Source of the DNA: CAKUIA01 sp044433115
Lineage (GTDB): Bacteria; Verrucomicrobiota; Verrucomicrobiia; Opitutales; Intestinicryptomonadaceae
Reading direction: 5' to 3'
Assembly: GCA_044433115.1 (NCBI GenBank)
Contig: JAWXTY010000020.1
Location: 1-41,312, forward strand
Length of the DNA: 41,312 nucleotides
In this document: in pieces, positions 16,958-25,974 of the stretch
Layout: every line of letters begins with the position of its first letter
How positions within the stretch are numbered: position 1 is the stretch's first letter
The notes under the pieces: generated by a model
What the model was told of the DNA's origin: nothing
The model's input: the letters and a program-made list of their open reading frames with translations, nothing else
Database searches by the model: none
Made by a program: the position numbers and the translations under genes

Positions 16958-19900
16958 TTAAGCTTTCATAGCAAAGAGACATTGCCCTGATTTAATTTCT
17001 TGATTAGCTAAAAATATCTTAGATACAGTGCTGTCGGCTTCAGCTTCAATAGAAATTTCCATCTTCATACTTTCGAGTATAGCCAACACATCGCCTTCTT
17101 TAACAACGTCGCCTTCTTTAACATTTAGCTTCCACAAGTGTCCAGAAACTGGTGAATAAATCCCCTCTTCGTCCTCGTCGAGAACAACTGCACTTTCGTC
17201 GCTTTCAGAACTTTCAGTAACAGCACTAAAGTTGAATTGATTGTTATCTATCCATCTTTGCTTTTCTTCAGCGAAAGCTTGGTTACGCTTTGTTTCGAAA
17301 GCTTTGATACTCTCGTCATTTTCGCTCAAAAATGCTTCATACTTTTCTATATCAAATTCATTTTCTTCGATTTTCAAAGAGTACTTTCCATTTACGAAAT
17401 CTTTTCTAATTTGCAATAGCTCATCAGGAGACACTGGGAAATATTTTACTGTATCGAAAAATCTCAACAAATAAGGGTATCCCTCTTGGAACTCTTTTGT
17501 TACCTTAAACTTATTCCACATTTGCAAAGTTCTACCTACAAATTGGTAACCCCCAGGACCTTCCATACCATATACGCACATATAAGCACCACCTATGCCA
17601 ACAGCGTTTTCAGGAGTCCACGTTCTTGCAGGATTATACTTAGTTGTAACAAGCTTCATACGAGGGTCATAAGGAACAGCAACAGGAGCCCCCAAGTACA
17701 CATCGCCTAAGCCTATAACCAAATAGTCGCTTGCAAATACGATTTTTGCAACTTCGTCTATAGACTCCAATCCATTGATACGCTTGATAAATTCTATATT
17801 ATTAGGGCAGCACCAAGGAGCGTCAGGGCGTACTACAGTTATATATTTTTCTATAGCTAACCTTGTTTGAGGGTCGTCCCAAGAGATTGGCAAGTGTACA
17901 GTTCTAGTTGCAATTTTAGTAGTTTTATTTTGAGATAAATGAGATATAATATCGCAAAGTTTTTCTATTAAAAACTCCCTACTAATCACTAAAGGATTAT
18001 AGTGAATTTGCATTGAACGTACCCCTGGGGTAATATCTATGATACCATCGAGGGCAAGTTTCTTTAATTCCAACATAGAAATATGCACTCTAAAACGCTC
18101 TCTTAAATCGAGTTTTGCGTCGCCAAATTCCATTATAACATTAGCGTCGCCATCTTGCCTAAACAAGATTTTATCCTCAACTAATTCCTTAATTATTGGG
18201 CTTTCAAGGCTATCTAATTCCAAGGCTATCTCGGCTTGCTCTACAGCAATTTCAGGGCTAGCTAAAATAGCTTCTTGAGCTTCGTTTAGCTTCATAGCAC
18301 AGTCATAAGTAATTACCTTAAAGTTGATTTTGTCGCCACTTTTTAGTTGTCCCATCTTCCACATATCAGAAGATACTATCGTTGCAGGACAAACAAATCC
18401 TCCCAAGCTTGGTCCATCTACAGCCAAGATTACAGGCATATCACCAGTTATATCTATAGTGCCAATTGCATAAGCATTGTCGTGCAAGTTAGAAGGGTGC
18501 AAACCTGCTTCGCCACCATCTGCCCTAGCCCACTTAGGAGTAGGTCCCACTAGACGTATGCCCGTTCTTGAAGAGTTGTAGTGAACTTCCCATTGAGCTG
18601 AGAAAAACTCGTCTATACCCTCTTTAGTGATATAATCTGGAGCTCCTTGAGGTCCGTATAAAACGCATATATCCCAAGTGTCGCACATTTCCTTTATGGC
18701 AGAATTTTGAACCTTAATGCAATCGCTTTCAACAAAATCGCCAAGGTGCAAAATATCGCCAACTTGAAGAGTCCTACCTTGGTGTCCACCAAAGCCACCC
18801 AAAGAGAATGTAGAGCGACTACCCAAATACTCAGGCACGTCTATACCACCTCTTAGAGCCATATAACAGCGTTGACCCTTCTTAGAGCCACCCACGTCAA
18901 TTACATCGCCAGCCTTAACTTCTATAGCCTCATTCATTGGGGCAATCTGCTTGTTAATCTTAAAAGCAAATTCGCCACCACAAAGTGCTATAACGCTATC
19001 TACGTTAAATCTAAAGCTAGCACCAAGCAAAGTCATTTCTATAGCAGGAGCTTTATCTGCGTTACCTACGATTTTGTTCGCCAATCTAAAAGAGTAATTA
19101 TCCATCGGTCCTGATGGAGGAACGCCTACGTCCCAATAATTCAATCTTGCAGGATAGTCTTGGATTGTAGTAAATGCACCTGGTTTAACTACTTCGAATG
19201 TAGGGGCAAAATACTTAAAATCCTTAAGCATTGTAGTTGCAACATTGCCACTGATAAATCTTGGCATTTCTAAAATATCTCTAAGCAAAATCAAGTTTGT
19301 CTCAAAGCCGTATACTTGAGTTTGAGCCAACACTTTCTTAGACTTTTCTATCATCAACTCACGACTTGGAGCAGTAACAATAATCTTAGCCAAAAGTGGG
19401 TCGTAATAAGCACTTACTTGAGTGCCTGTTTCTATCCAAGTATCACATCGAACATCAGGGAATTTAGCCAAGCTAATCAAGCCACTAGATGGTCTAAAAT
19501 CCTTTGCTGGGTCTTCGGCATATAAACGAAATTCTATAGCATTTCCATTTGGCGTAAATTCTCTATCTTTAGCAAAAGGCTTTTTGCCAGAAGCTAAATC
19601 TATCATCGCCCAAACTAAGTCTACGCCGTATACTTCTTCTGTAATTCCGTGTTCAACTTGCAAGCGTGTATTTACTTCTAAGAAATAAAATTTGTCTTGG
19701 TCGCTATCATAAATAAATTCAACTGTTCCTGCAGATTGATATTTAACCCCCTCACCTAGACGCTTTGCTGAGTCGTGCAACTTAGCCCTTGTATCATCAC
19801 TCAATAAAGGAGCTGGACACTCTTCGACTATCTTCTGGTTACGCCTTTGTATAGAGCAATCACGCTCGCCTATCACAACTACATTACCTTCGCCATCGCC

Positions 19901-20536
19901 AAAAATTTGTACTTCAACGTGTCTACCATTTTCTATATATTTTTCCAAGAAAAGCCCTGCTTGCTTGAAATTATTCTTAGACAACCTAGTTGTAGTGTCA
20001 AAGCCATCAAGCAACTCCTGCTCGTTCCTGCAAATACACATACCAATACCGCCGCCGCCTGCAACGCTCTTTAATATAACTGGATATGTAATCTCCTTAG
20101 CCTTTTCCACAGCTTCTTCCACATTATCTAAAATCCCAGTACCTCTAATTAGTGGCACGTTGAATTTTTCAGCCAATTCTCTCGCCTTGTGCTTCAAGCC
20201 AAAGTCCACCAATTGCTTTGCTGTAGGTCCAATAAACTTTATTCCATTTGCTTCGCACTCTAAGGCAAAATCAGCATTTTCACTCAAAAAGCCGTACCCT
20301 GGGTGTATCCCATCTACACCCAATTCCTTGGCAACTTCCAAGATTTTATCACTGCGTAAATAACTTTCCTTTGCTGGAGCTTCCCCTATGCAAACTGCCT
20401 CATCAGCTTCTAAAACGTGCTTTGCAGACTCATCTGCCTTTGAGTACACAGCCACAGATGCGATATCCATCTCACGCAATGTTCTTATTATTCGGCAAGC
20501 TATCTCGCCCCTATTTGCTATTAATATTTTCTTCAT
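16958..20536 (-). CDS. biotin-dependent urea/guanidine carboxylase
   Basis: This single-chain 1192-residue enzyme carboxylates urea (to allophanate) or guanidine (to carboxyguanidine). The biotin carboxylase domain (about 1-450) has ILIANRGEIACRI, the ATP-grasp loop GGGGIGM and NTRLQVEHGITEEVYG. The carboxyltransferase has a KipA-like half (about 455-780, YWDVGVPPSGPMDNYSFRLA) and a KipI-like half (about 835-1040, GVRSMQIHYNPL). The biotinyl domain has ESMKME with acceptor Lys1158. The DUF1989 genes upstream favour guanidine as substrate. No Shine-Dalgarno precedes the ATG; a 425-nt structured leader does. Confidence 0.94.
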   Translation of the reverse strand: MKKILIANRGEIACRIIRTLREMDIASVAVYSKADESAKHVLEADEAVCIGEAPAKESYLRSDKILEVAKELGVDGIHPGYGFLSENADFALECEANGIKFIGPTAKQLVDFGLKHKARELAEKFNVPLIRGTGILDNVEEAVEKAKEITYPVILKSVAGGGGIGMCICRNEQELLDGFDTTTRLSKNNFKQAGLFLEKYIENGRHVEVQIFGDGEGNVVVIGERDCSIQRRNQKIVEECPAPLLSDDTRAKLHDSAKRLGEGVKYQSAGTVEFIYDSDQDKFYFLEVNTRLQVEHGITEEVYGVDLVWAMIDLASGKKPFAKDREFTPNGNAIEFRLYAEDPAKDFRPSSGLISLAKFPDVRCDTWIETGTQVSAYYDPLLAKIIVTAPSRELMIEKSKKVLAQTQVYGFETNLILLRDILEMPRFISGNVATTMLKDFKYFAPTFEVVKPGAFTTIQDYPARLNYWDVGVPPSGPMDNYSFRLANKIVGNADKAPAIEMTLLGASFRFNVDSVIALCGGEFAFKINKQIAPMNEAIEVKAGDVIDVGGSKKGQRCYMALRGGIDVPEYLGSRSTFSLGGFGGHQGRTLQVGDILHLGDFVESDCIKVQNSAIKEMCDTWDICVLYGPQGAPDYITKEGIDEFFSAQWEVHYNSSRTGIRLVGPTPKWARADGGEAGLHPSNLHDNAYAIGTIDITGDMPVILAVDGPSLGGFVCPATIVSSDMWKMGQLKSGDKINFKVITYDCAMKLNEAQEAILASPEIAVEQAEIALELDSLESPIIKELVEDKILFRQDGDANVIMEFGDAKLDLRERFRVHISMLELKKLALDGIIDITPGVRSMQIHYNPLVISREFLIEKLCDIISHLSQNKTTKIATRTVHLPISWDDPQTRLAIEKYITVVRPDAPWCCPNNIEFIKRINGLESIDEVAKIVFASDYLVIGLGDVYLGAPVAVPYDPRMKLVTTKYNPARTWTPENAVGIGGAYMCVYGMEGPGGYQFVGRTLQMWNKFKVTKEFQEGYPYLLRFFDTVKYFPVSPDELLQIRKDFVNGKYSLKIEENEFDIEKYEAFLSENDESIKAFETKRNQAFAEEKQRWIDNNQFNFSAVTESSESDESAVVLDEDEEGIYSPVSGHLWKLNVKEGDVVKEGDVLAILESMKMEISIEAEADSTVSKIFLANQEIKSGQCLFAMKA

Positions 20537-20961
20537 TTTTTTATTAGATTAAGTTTAAAAGTTAAAATTTTAAGATTTAGATTTAGGCTAAGTGGTTTTA
20601 CCCCTTAGAACCCCATTAAGGGCTTAGTTCCCGCCCTTAAAACCTGAAACAAAGCAGTGCTTTGAGCCATAGTTTTTGTTGGCGTTTGTTTATTTAGTGC
20701 ATTTGCCTTAGGGTCTCGGTTGCTTGCCCAGCTGCCCTTTTATTGAATTAAATTAATTTTGAAAAAATTAAAGATAATTCAACAAAATCCCTATCCATTG
20801 AAAGAGAAGTATCTCTTTCAAGTTAATTAGATTTTTTATTTAAGTTTTTAGGCTTTGCACTTGAGGGTGCAAAGATATAGGTAAAGAAATACCAAAAACT
20901 AGCGTTTTTAAAATTTTCTTAGAACTCACTGTCCACTGTCCATTGTCCACTGTCCACTGTT
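20537..20961 (-). other. 425-nt non-coding spacer with five hairpins
   Basis: This gap interrupts an otherwise tight operon. It holds five inverted repeats: 20588-20608 (8 bp, one mismatch, 5-nt loop), 20616-20640 (8 bp TTAAGGGC/GCCCTTAA), 20650-20664 (7 bp CAAAGCA/TGCTTTG, 1-nt loop), 20798-20821 (10 bp TTGAAAGAGA/TCTCTTTCAA, AGTA loop) and 20853-20874 (8 bp CTTTGCAC/GTGCAAAG). None is followed by a T-run on the transcribed strand, so they do not look like intrinsic terminators. There is no ORF of note. I could not match it to the guanidine riboswitch classes. It may be a leader, processing or stability element for the carboxylase message. Confidence 0.6.
20927..20961. repeat. five tandem heptamers (CACTGTC)
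   Basis: CACTGTC is repeated five times (third copy CATTGTC, last copy CACTGTT), ending exactly at the stop codon of the downstream-most UAAP2-like gene. It is a short tandem array prone to copy-number change. Confidence 0.9.
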
Positions 20962-21597
20962 TCAAGCGTCCCAGATAATCATTTTCACCTGCGAAGGATT
21001 ATAGTCGTTACAAGGGTTATTTAGTTGAGAGCAATTTGAAATTACAACTAGTACGTCCATTTCGGCAAGTAATTCTATATATTTGCCTGCTCCAGATATA
21101 CCATCTGCAAATTCTAAATAACCAGTGTCGTCGAGCAATACCTTTGTAAAGAAATTCAAATTACAAGTTTGGTCTAGCTTAGACATACCCAACTTTTTTG
21201 TAAGTTCGCCTAAAAATGTGTCTCTGCAAGAGTGCATATATCTAGCCTTTTGAGTGTATCTAGTTACATTACCTTCTGCAGAGCAACCACTGCCAACTGT
21301 GTCGTGTTCGCCACAAGTATCAGCAATTACAGTAAAGAAAGCATTGCCATCATTCGACATAATTTGAGTGTCCAACTCAATGAAAGTCTTGCCTTGGCAC
21401 GCCAAAGTAGTATTTACACTATAGCGTTCTCTCGTATCATTTGCGTTGAATAAAAGAGTATCAACACTTTGATTTCCGTGTACGTCAACTATACGCAAAA
21501 CCTGCCCTTTATTGACAACTTTCACCCAAGACTCGCCAGCAAGCACTGTCTTTTGATAGACTGCGTCGTTTAGATTTCTTCTGCTTTCTTTTAACAT
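20962..21597 (-). CDS. DUF1989 protein, UAAP2-like (carboxyguanidine deiminase subunit), copy 1
   Basis: This urea-amidolyase-associated protein belongs to DUF1989, recently shown in other bacteria to form carboxyguanidine deiminase with a UAAP1 partner. That enzyme converts carboxyguanidine to allophanate and ammonia. Conserved points include GNQSVDTLLFNAND, the probable metal-site segments DTCGEHDT and HSCRDTF, and NNPCNDYNPSQ near the C-terminus. I chose the ATG at 21597, 2 bp after the previous stop, over an in-frame TTG at 21609. It is clearly paralogous to the gene just upstream. Confidence 0.85.
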   Translation of the reverse strand: MLKESRRNLNDAVYQKTVLAGESWVKVVNKGQVLRIVDVHGNQSVDTLLFNANDTRERYSVNTTLACQGKTFIELDTQIMSNDGNAFFTVIADTCGEHDTVGSGCSAEGNVTRYTQKARYMHSCRDTFLGELTKKLGMSKLDQTCNLNFFTKVLLDDTGYLEFADGISGAGKYIELLAEMDVLVVISNCSQLNNPCNDYNPSQVKMIIWDA

Positions 21598-21599
21598 TT

Positions 21600-22241
21600 T
21601 TAGTCCCAAATTAACATTTGTATAGGAGTTGGGTTATAGTCGTTACAAGGATTATTCAACTGAGGGCAATTTGCCTCTAGTATATAAATATTCATCAACG
21701 CCTTCATCTCAACATATTTACCTGCCTTAGAGATACCATCAGTAAAGTTCAAATTACCCTTATCATCTAGTGCAACGTGCATAAAAAAGTTCACATTATC
21801 AACTAAGTCTCTCTTGTCCATAAAGCTAGTTTTCATAGCCTCTTTCATATAGATTTCTCTGCAAGCGTGCATAAATCTTGTGTGGAAACCATAGCGTATG
21901 CAATTACTTTCGCAAGAGCAAGCAGAGCCAAGGGTATCGTGTTCGCCACAAGTATCAGCAACAATCTCAAGCATAGGGTTGCCCTCTTGGCTATACAAAA
22001 TTGAACCTGTTCCAAGCAAAGCGTTCCCTTGGCACGCTAGAGTGTTTTGTACGTTATAATGCTCGCTAATATCGTCTGCATTATAAAACAAAGTATCTGC
22101 ACTTTGATTGCCTTCTGAGTCTACTATACGTACTGTTTGCCCCTTTTTAATTAGCTTTAACCAGCCATCGCCAGCCTTTACAAATTCTGAGCAAATTGCA
22201 TCTTCTTCTCTTAAACTACTCTCTTTATATTCTGTAAGCAT
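21600..22241 (-). CDS. DUF1989 protein, UAAP2-like, copy 2
   Basis: The 213-residue DUF1989 protein shares with its neighbour GNQSADTLFYNADD, DTCGEHDTLGSACSCESN, HACREIY and NNPCNDYNPTPI. All candidate metal-binding Cys/His residues are present in both copies, so neither looks degenerate. AAGGAG eight bases before the ATG is a good ribosome site. Operons of this type usually have one UAAP1 and one UAAP2; a second UAAP2-like gene is unusual and may give a third subunit or a different substrate range. Confidence 0.85.
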   Translation of the reverse strand: MLTEYKESSLREEDAICSEFVKAGDGWLKLIKKGQTVRIVDSEGNQSADTLFYNADDISEHYNVQNTLACQGNALLGTGSILYSQEGNPMLEIVADTCGEHDTLGSACSCESNCIRYGFHTRFMHACREIYMKEAMKTSFMDKRDLVDNVNFFMHVALDDKGNLNFTDGISKAGKYVEMKALMNIYILEANCPQLNNPCNDYNPTPIQMLIWD

Positions 22242-22253
22242 TATCTTTACTCC

Positions 22254-22967
22254 TTATGATACATAGATTTGAGTAGCTTGAAAACCACGTACATTTTCTT
22301 CACACCAAGTAAAGCAAGAGTCGTCTTTAGTAGCCAATGGGCTTTTAAAGATTGTAGCTTGAATATCTTTACGTTGGTATTGAACAGCAGGAGAAAGTGG
22401 GTGCATACCTGTATCTAAGACAACAAGCGTATCCATCTCTGCACGAAGTTCAACATAGTCGCCTGCCTTAGAGTTATTTTCTATAAAGCTCATAGTACCC
22501 TTTTCGTCTACAATAACCTTAGAGAAGAAATTCACAACTTCAGCAAAGTCTCTGCGAGTCATACCATATTTGCCCATCTCTACTAATAGAGAGTCGTAAC
22601 CATTTCTATAAAAATCATTGTGAGAAATTTGATATTCATTTATGCCAAAACGCTTTTCAATTAAATTTGCGTGAGTGCAACCACAAAGAACATCGCTCCA
22701 CATACAAGTAGCTTCAGGCACGCTCATTAAAACCCTACCCATATCTGAATATAAGCAAGAGTCTTTAGAAATTCTGCATATATGTTGAATTTTTAGAGTG
22801 TCGCCCAAGTTGAAGCGTTCACTATAATTATTTGCATTGAAAAATAGAGCTGAAACATTGCCATTGCCTTCTATGTCAGTTAATCTCAATGTCTGCCCAC
22901 GTTTAACTATGCAAGAGTAATTCCAACCACCTGCAATTTTAATATCACTAATAATTTCTTTTTCCAT
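22254..22967 (-). CDS. DUF1989 protein, UAAP1-like (carboxyguanidine deiminase subunit)
   Basis: The 237-residue protein is the longer, more divergent DUF1989 partner. GNGNVSALFFNANNYSERFN matches the family core. CMWSDVLCGCTHANL replaces the DTCGEHDT segment of the other two copies, and HNDFYRNGYDSLL fills the position of their HxCR segment. MHPLSPAVQYQ replaces NNPCNDYNP. It comes first of the three, 17 bp after the ATPase gene, with AAGGA ahead of the start. Partner-subunit role is inferred from the family and gene order. Confidence 0.82.
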   Translation of the reverse strand: MEKEIISDIKIAGGWNYSCIVKRGQTLRLTDIEGNGNVSALFFNANNYSERFNLGDTLKIQHICRISKDSCLYSDMGRVLMSVPEATCMWSDVLCGCTHANLIEKRFGINEYQISHNDFYRNGYDSLLVEMGKYGMTRRDFAEVVNFFSKVIVDEKGTMSFIENNSKAGDYVELRAEMDTLVVLDTGMHPLSPAVQYQRKDIQATIFKSPLATKDDSCFTWCEENVRGFQATQIYVS

Positions 22968-22984
22968 TTTTTTAATCCTTTTCT

Positions 22985-23818
22985 TTAGCTTCCTACTACA
23001 TCTTTAGCCTTAGAAGCTAGTTTAAATTCTTCGTTCTTTTTATATTCAACCTTAGGGCGTATTAGAGCCTCGATTTCCTCTCTATACGCCTTAAACTCTG
23101 GGCTAAACAATAGCTCTGGAGTTCTTGGTCTTGGTAGATTTACATCTATAATTTTGTTAACTTTGCCAGGGTTTGCCTTTAATACCAAAATTCTATCTGA
23201 GAGATACACAGCCTCATCTAAGTCGTGAGTAACAAATAAAATTGTAATGTTAAATTCCTTCCAAACTTCAAGTAGATAACTTTGCATATCTGCTCTAGTT
23301 TGAGCATCTAAAGCCCCAAAAGGTTCGTCCATCAATAAAATTTTTGGGTTAGGAGCTAATGCCCTTGCGATTGCCACTCTTTGTTGCATACCACCTGATA
23401 GCTTACTTGGGTAGTAATCTGCATATTTCGCCAAGCCAATAATTTCTATCCAAGTTACTGCAATACGCTCTGACTCCTCCTTAGATTTGCCTACGCACTC
23501 TAAGCCAAACATAACATTTTGCAAAACAGTTAGCCAAGGAAAGAGCGTGTATTTTTGAAATACCATTCCCCTTTCGCTACCTGGACGTGTTACTGGCTTT
23601 GCCTCTAAAAGAATTTCGCCATCTGTTATAGACTCCAATCCTGCAAGCATTCTAATAAGAGTAGACTTGCCACAGCCTGAAGGACCTATAACTGAAATAA
23701 ATTCGCCTTTTTTTACTTGAAAATCTATCTCGTCTAAAACTCTATTTACGTTTTTTTTCGACTCGCTAAACTCCTTAACAAGTTTTACGCCTTCCATTAT
23801 TATATCGTTTTTATCCAT
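22985..23818 (-). CDS. ABC transporter ATP-binding protein (NitT/TauT type)
   Basis: This is the ATPase of the importer. Walker A is GPSGCGKST (45-53), the signature is LSGGMQQR, Walker B is ILLMDEPFGALD and the H-loop is THDLDEA. The 277-residue length and overall sequence fit the nitrate/taurine/sulfonate importer group. It starts 9 bp after the permease stop, with AAGGAT as ribosome site. Its position before the DUF1989 and carboxylase genes points to import of guanidine, urea or a related small nitrogen compound. Confidence 0.93.
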   Translation of the reverse strand: MDKNDIIMEGVKLVKEFSESKKNVNRVLDEIDFQVKKGEFISVIGPSGCGKSTLIRMLAGLESITDGEILLEAKPVTRPGSERGMVFQKYTLFPWLTVLQNVMFGLECVGKSKEESERIAVTWIEIIGLAKYADYYPSKLSGGMQQRVAIARALAPNPKILLMDEPFGALDAQTRADMQSYLLEVWKEFNITILFVTHDLDEAVYLSDRILVLKANPGKVNKIIDVNLPRPRTPELLFSPEFKAYREEIEALIRPKVEYKKNEEFKLASKAKDVVGS

Positions 23819-23827
23819 ATAAAATCC

Positions 23828-24865
23828 TTAGTTGTATTCCTTATCTTTAATGAAGCTAAAGCACTTTTCTTTTTGTCCAAATAATTCTGTAAAGAACAAA
23901 TAGAACTTAGACTTTACATTAGACTCCCAAGGGAATAGATACACTGCTAATCTCGCTAAAATTAAGTCTGTGAACAAACCTATCATACTGATAATTATTA
24001 TGGCAGCATATACATTGTCGAAATTTCTATACTTTGCTTGTTGAGTGATAAACCAGCTTATGCCAGAAGTAGTACCAACAACTTCTGCAACAATCAAATA
24101 TGTCCAAGCCCAACCTAAAAGTATACGCATATCCTTATACAACTTTGGCAAGATTGCAGGAACAACTACCTTAAACAATATACGCTTTCTTGATGCCCCC
24201 ATTGTTTCAGCAGCGTCTATTAAAGCCATATCCATAGTTCTAGTTGTGTTCGCTATCATTGGTATTTGTTGGAAAAGTGTGCCTATTATGATTATCGCAA
24301 TTTTTGGGGCTTCATTTATACCTAGTAAGGCAACAGCTAATGTCGCAAATACTGGAGCTGGAAAGTACCTAACAAATTCTATTACAGGTTGAAAAAAACT
24401 CTCTGCACTATTGAATGCACCACATAATATACCAATAGGTACGCCCACTAAAGACGATAAGAAAAATGATAAAAATATTAACTTAATACTATCTTGCAAA
24501 CTCTCATAGAGCCACTTGTCAGTATCTCTCTTTGGAGGAGTTGTAAAAGACGTGTATAAAGCAACGACAACGTCGTGAGGAGCTGAGATATAAGGAGGGT
24601 TAACTCTTTTGCCAGTCATCATCACAGAGCCATCTTCTTTGAGCTGAGCATTCATCTCTTGGAAGTTAGCAATTTCTAGTAAATCACCTTTTTGGCAATA
24701 GAAACTATCGCCTGCGTTTTCAATCTCTACAAGAGGGTGATAAATGAATGGGATATAGCTAAGTGCAGACCATATCAATATAGGGACTATAAAGGACATT
24801 AGGGCAAGAACTAACTTAGCCCTAGATGTCATTTGTCTCCTTATTTCAAAAAAGTTTTTGAACAT
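23828..24865 (-). CDS. ABC transporter permease (NitT/TauT type)
   Basis: The 345-residue inner-membrane protein has one N-terminal helix (about 17-38), a probable periplasmic segment of some 90 residues, then a five- or six-helix permease core. The cytoplasmic EAA loop is DAAETMGASRKRILFKVVVPAILP. The periplasmic insertion after the first helix makes it longer than the typical 250-280 residue TauC-like permeases. It lies 26 bp after the binding-protein gene. It supplies the membrane channel for the importer; no second permease gene is present, so it is probably a homodimer. Confidence 0.9.
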   Translation of the reverse strand: MFKNFFEIRRQMTSRAKLVLALMSFIVPILIWSALSYIPFIYHPLVEIENAGDSFYCQKGDLLEIANFQEMNAQLKEDGSVMMTGKRVNPPYISAPHDVVVALYTSFTTPPKRDTDKWLYESLQDSIKLIFLSFFLSSLVGVPIGILCGAFNSAESFFQPVIEFVRYFPAPVFATLAVALLGINEAPKIAIIIIGTLFQQIPMIANTTRTMDMALIDAAETMGASRKRILFKVVVPAILPKLYKDMRILLGWAWTYLIVAEVVGTTSGISWFITQQAKYRNFDNVYAAIIIISMIGLFTDLILARLAVYLFPWESNVKSKFYLFFTELFGQKEKCFSFIKDKEYN

Positions 24866-24891
24866 AAAAATGTGTTTTTGAGTGTGTATGT

Positions 24892-25938
24892 TTACTTAGA
24901 ATAAGTTCTAGTTTCTTCTATAATAGAAGCCTTCTTAATTTCAGTTGCACCCTTGTCTTTTGCTACTTTCTTAGTGAAAGATGGGTCTATCATACGCTTT
25001 ACATTTTGCTTTTCATCATAGAGCTTTGCTCCAATAAAGAACTTGTCAGTGTATTCGTTTGAACCATAAACTGAGTCTAGCTTTTCGCCAACTTCAAAAG
25101 CCTTAAGAGCTTCTTCTATAGTCAAGAAGTGTGTGCCACTGATAAATTTAGCATATTTTTCTGGAGCAATACCACAACGTGCGGCCATTAAAGCTATAGC
25201 TTCTTCCTTGTTTGCAGGGTCGTTTAGATAGTCAACTACATCATACCAAGCCAAAACTACTTTTTCCCACTCAGCCTTATTCTTAATTAAGCTATCCATA
25301 GATACAGCCAATGTGTCAAAAATAATACCAGGTTCCTCTGCACTTGTGTAAATTTCAGTAGAGCCAGCAACTGTTTCTAGTGCCATACCAGAATTTGGTT
25401 GCCAAGCAACGATTGCAGAAACTTCCTTAGATGCAAGAGTTTGAGCAGCTTGGTGCGTAGGCATATTTACCAAAGTTACATCTGCTTCAGTCATAGAATT
25501 TTTTGTAAGAGCATTATTTAATAATAAATGGCTCAAGCAACCAATTTCCACGCCAACTTTCTTACCCTTTAAATCAGCAACACTGTTTATGCCATTTAAA
25601 CCTACAATTTTGTCATTACCATTTGAAAAGTCATTAATCATTATAACTACATTTTTTGTACCACTAGTAGCATTTAGCAAAAGAGCGTCGCCATTAGTAA
25701 TACCTGCAGCGTCTACTTGACCTGATGTAAGTGCGTCAAATTGGGCAACATACTCAAACCAAATTAGTTCAACATCAACACCCCTAGCCTTGAAAAAGCC
25801 TTTTTTATCAGCAAGCTCCCAAGCAACCCAACCTGGCCAGTCGCTATAAGCTATTTTTAATGCCTTTGCTGAAGCTAAGTTAGCTAGCATAGTCATTGCT
25901 AAAAGTGATAGTGTAATAATTTTCTTTATATTCTTCAT
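24892..25938 (-). CDS. ABC transporter substrate-binding protein (NMT1/TauA-like)
   Basis: The 348-residue protein has a Sec signal peptide (1 to about 24, cleavage near LASA|KA) and the bilobed fold of the NMT1/TauA family. Typical stretches are IAYSDWPGWVAWELADKKGFF, cut here at about residues 29-49, VDAAGITNGDALL and GKKVGVEIGCLSHLLL. No lipobox Cys is present, so it should be a free periplasmic protein. It is the first gene of the nitrogen operon and follows a sigma-54 promoter. The ligand cannot be read from the sequence; downstream enzymes suggest guanidine or urea. Confidence 0.92.
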   Translation of the reverse strand: MKNIKKIITLSLLAMTMLANLASAKALKIAYSDWPGWVAWELADKKGFFKARGVDVELIWFEYVAQFDALTSGQVDAAGITNGDALLLNATSGTKNVVIMINDFSNGNDKIVGLNGINSVADLKGKKVGVEIGCLSHLLLNNALTKNSMTEADVTLVNMPTHQAAQTLASKEVSAIVAWQPNSGMALETVAGSTEIYTSAEEPGIIFDTLAVSMDSLIKNKAEWEKVVLAWYDVVDYLNDPANKEEAIALMAARCGIAPEKYAKFISGTHFLTIEEALKAFEVGEKLDSVYGSNEYTDKFFIGAKLYDEKQNVKRMIDPSFTKKVAKDKGATEIKKASIIEETRTYSK

Positions 25939-25974
25939 TTTTATCTATTATTTAAGATTAGATATATTCAATTA

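Noticed and set aside
17237..20547. Many plus-strand ORFs opposite the carboxylase gene
   Set aside because: They are antisense shadows of a well-conserved 1192-residue enzyme and resemble no protein family.
20537..20961. Guanidine-I, -II or -III riboswitch before the carboxylase
   Set aside because: I looked for the known conserved segments and hairpin loops (such as ACGR loops) on the minus strand and found none. The spacer is structured but does not match.
25613..25622. Further ACAATTTTGT inside the binding-protein gene
   Set aside because: It lacks the AGTT extension and lies in coding sequence, so it is probably chance.
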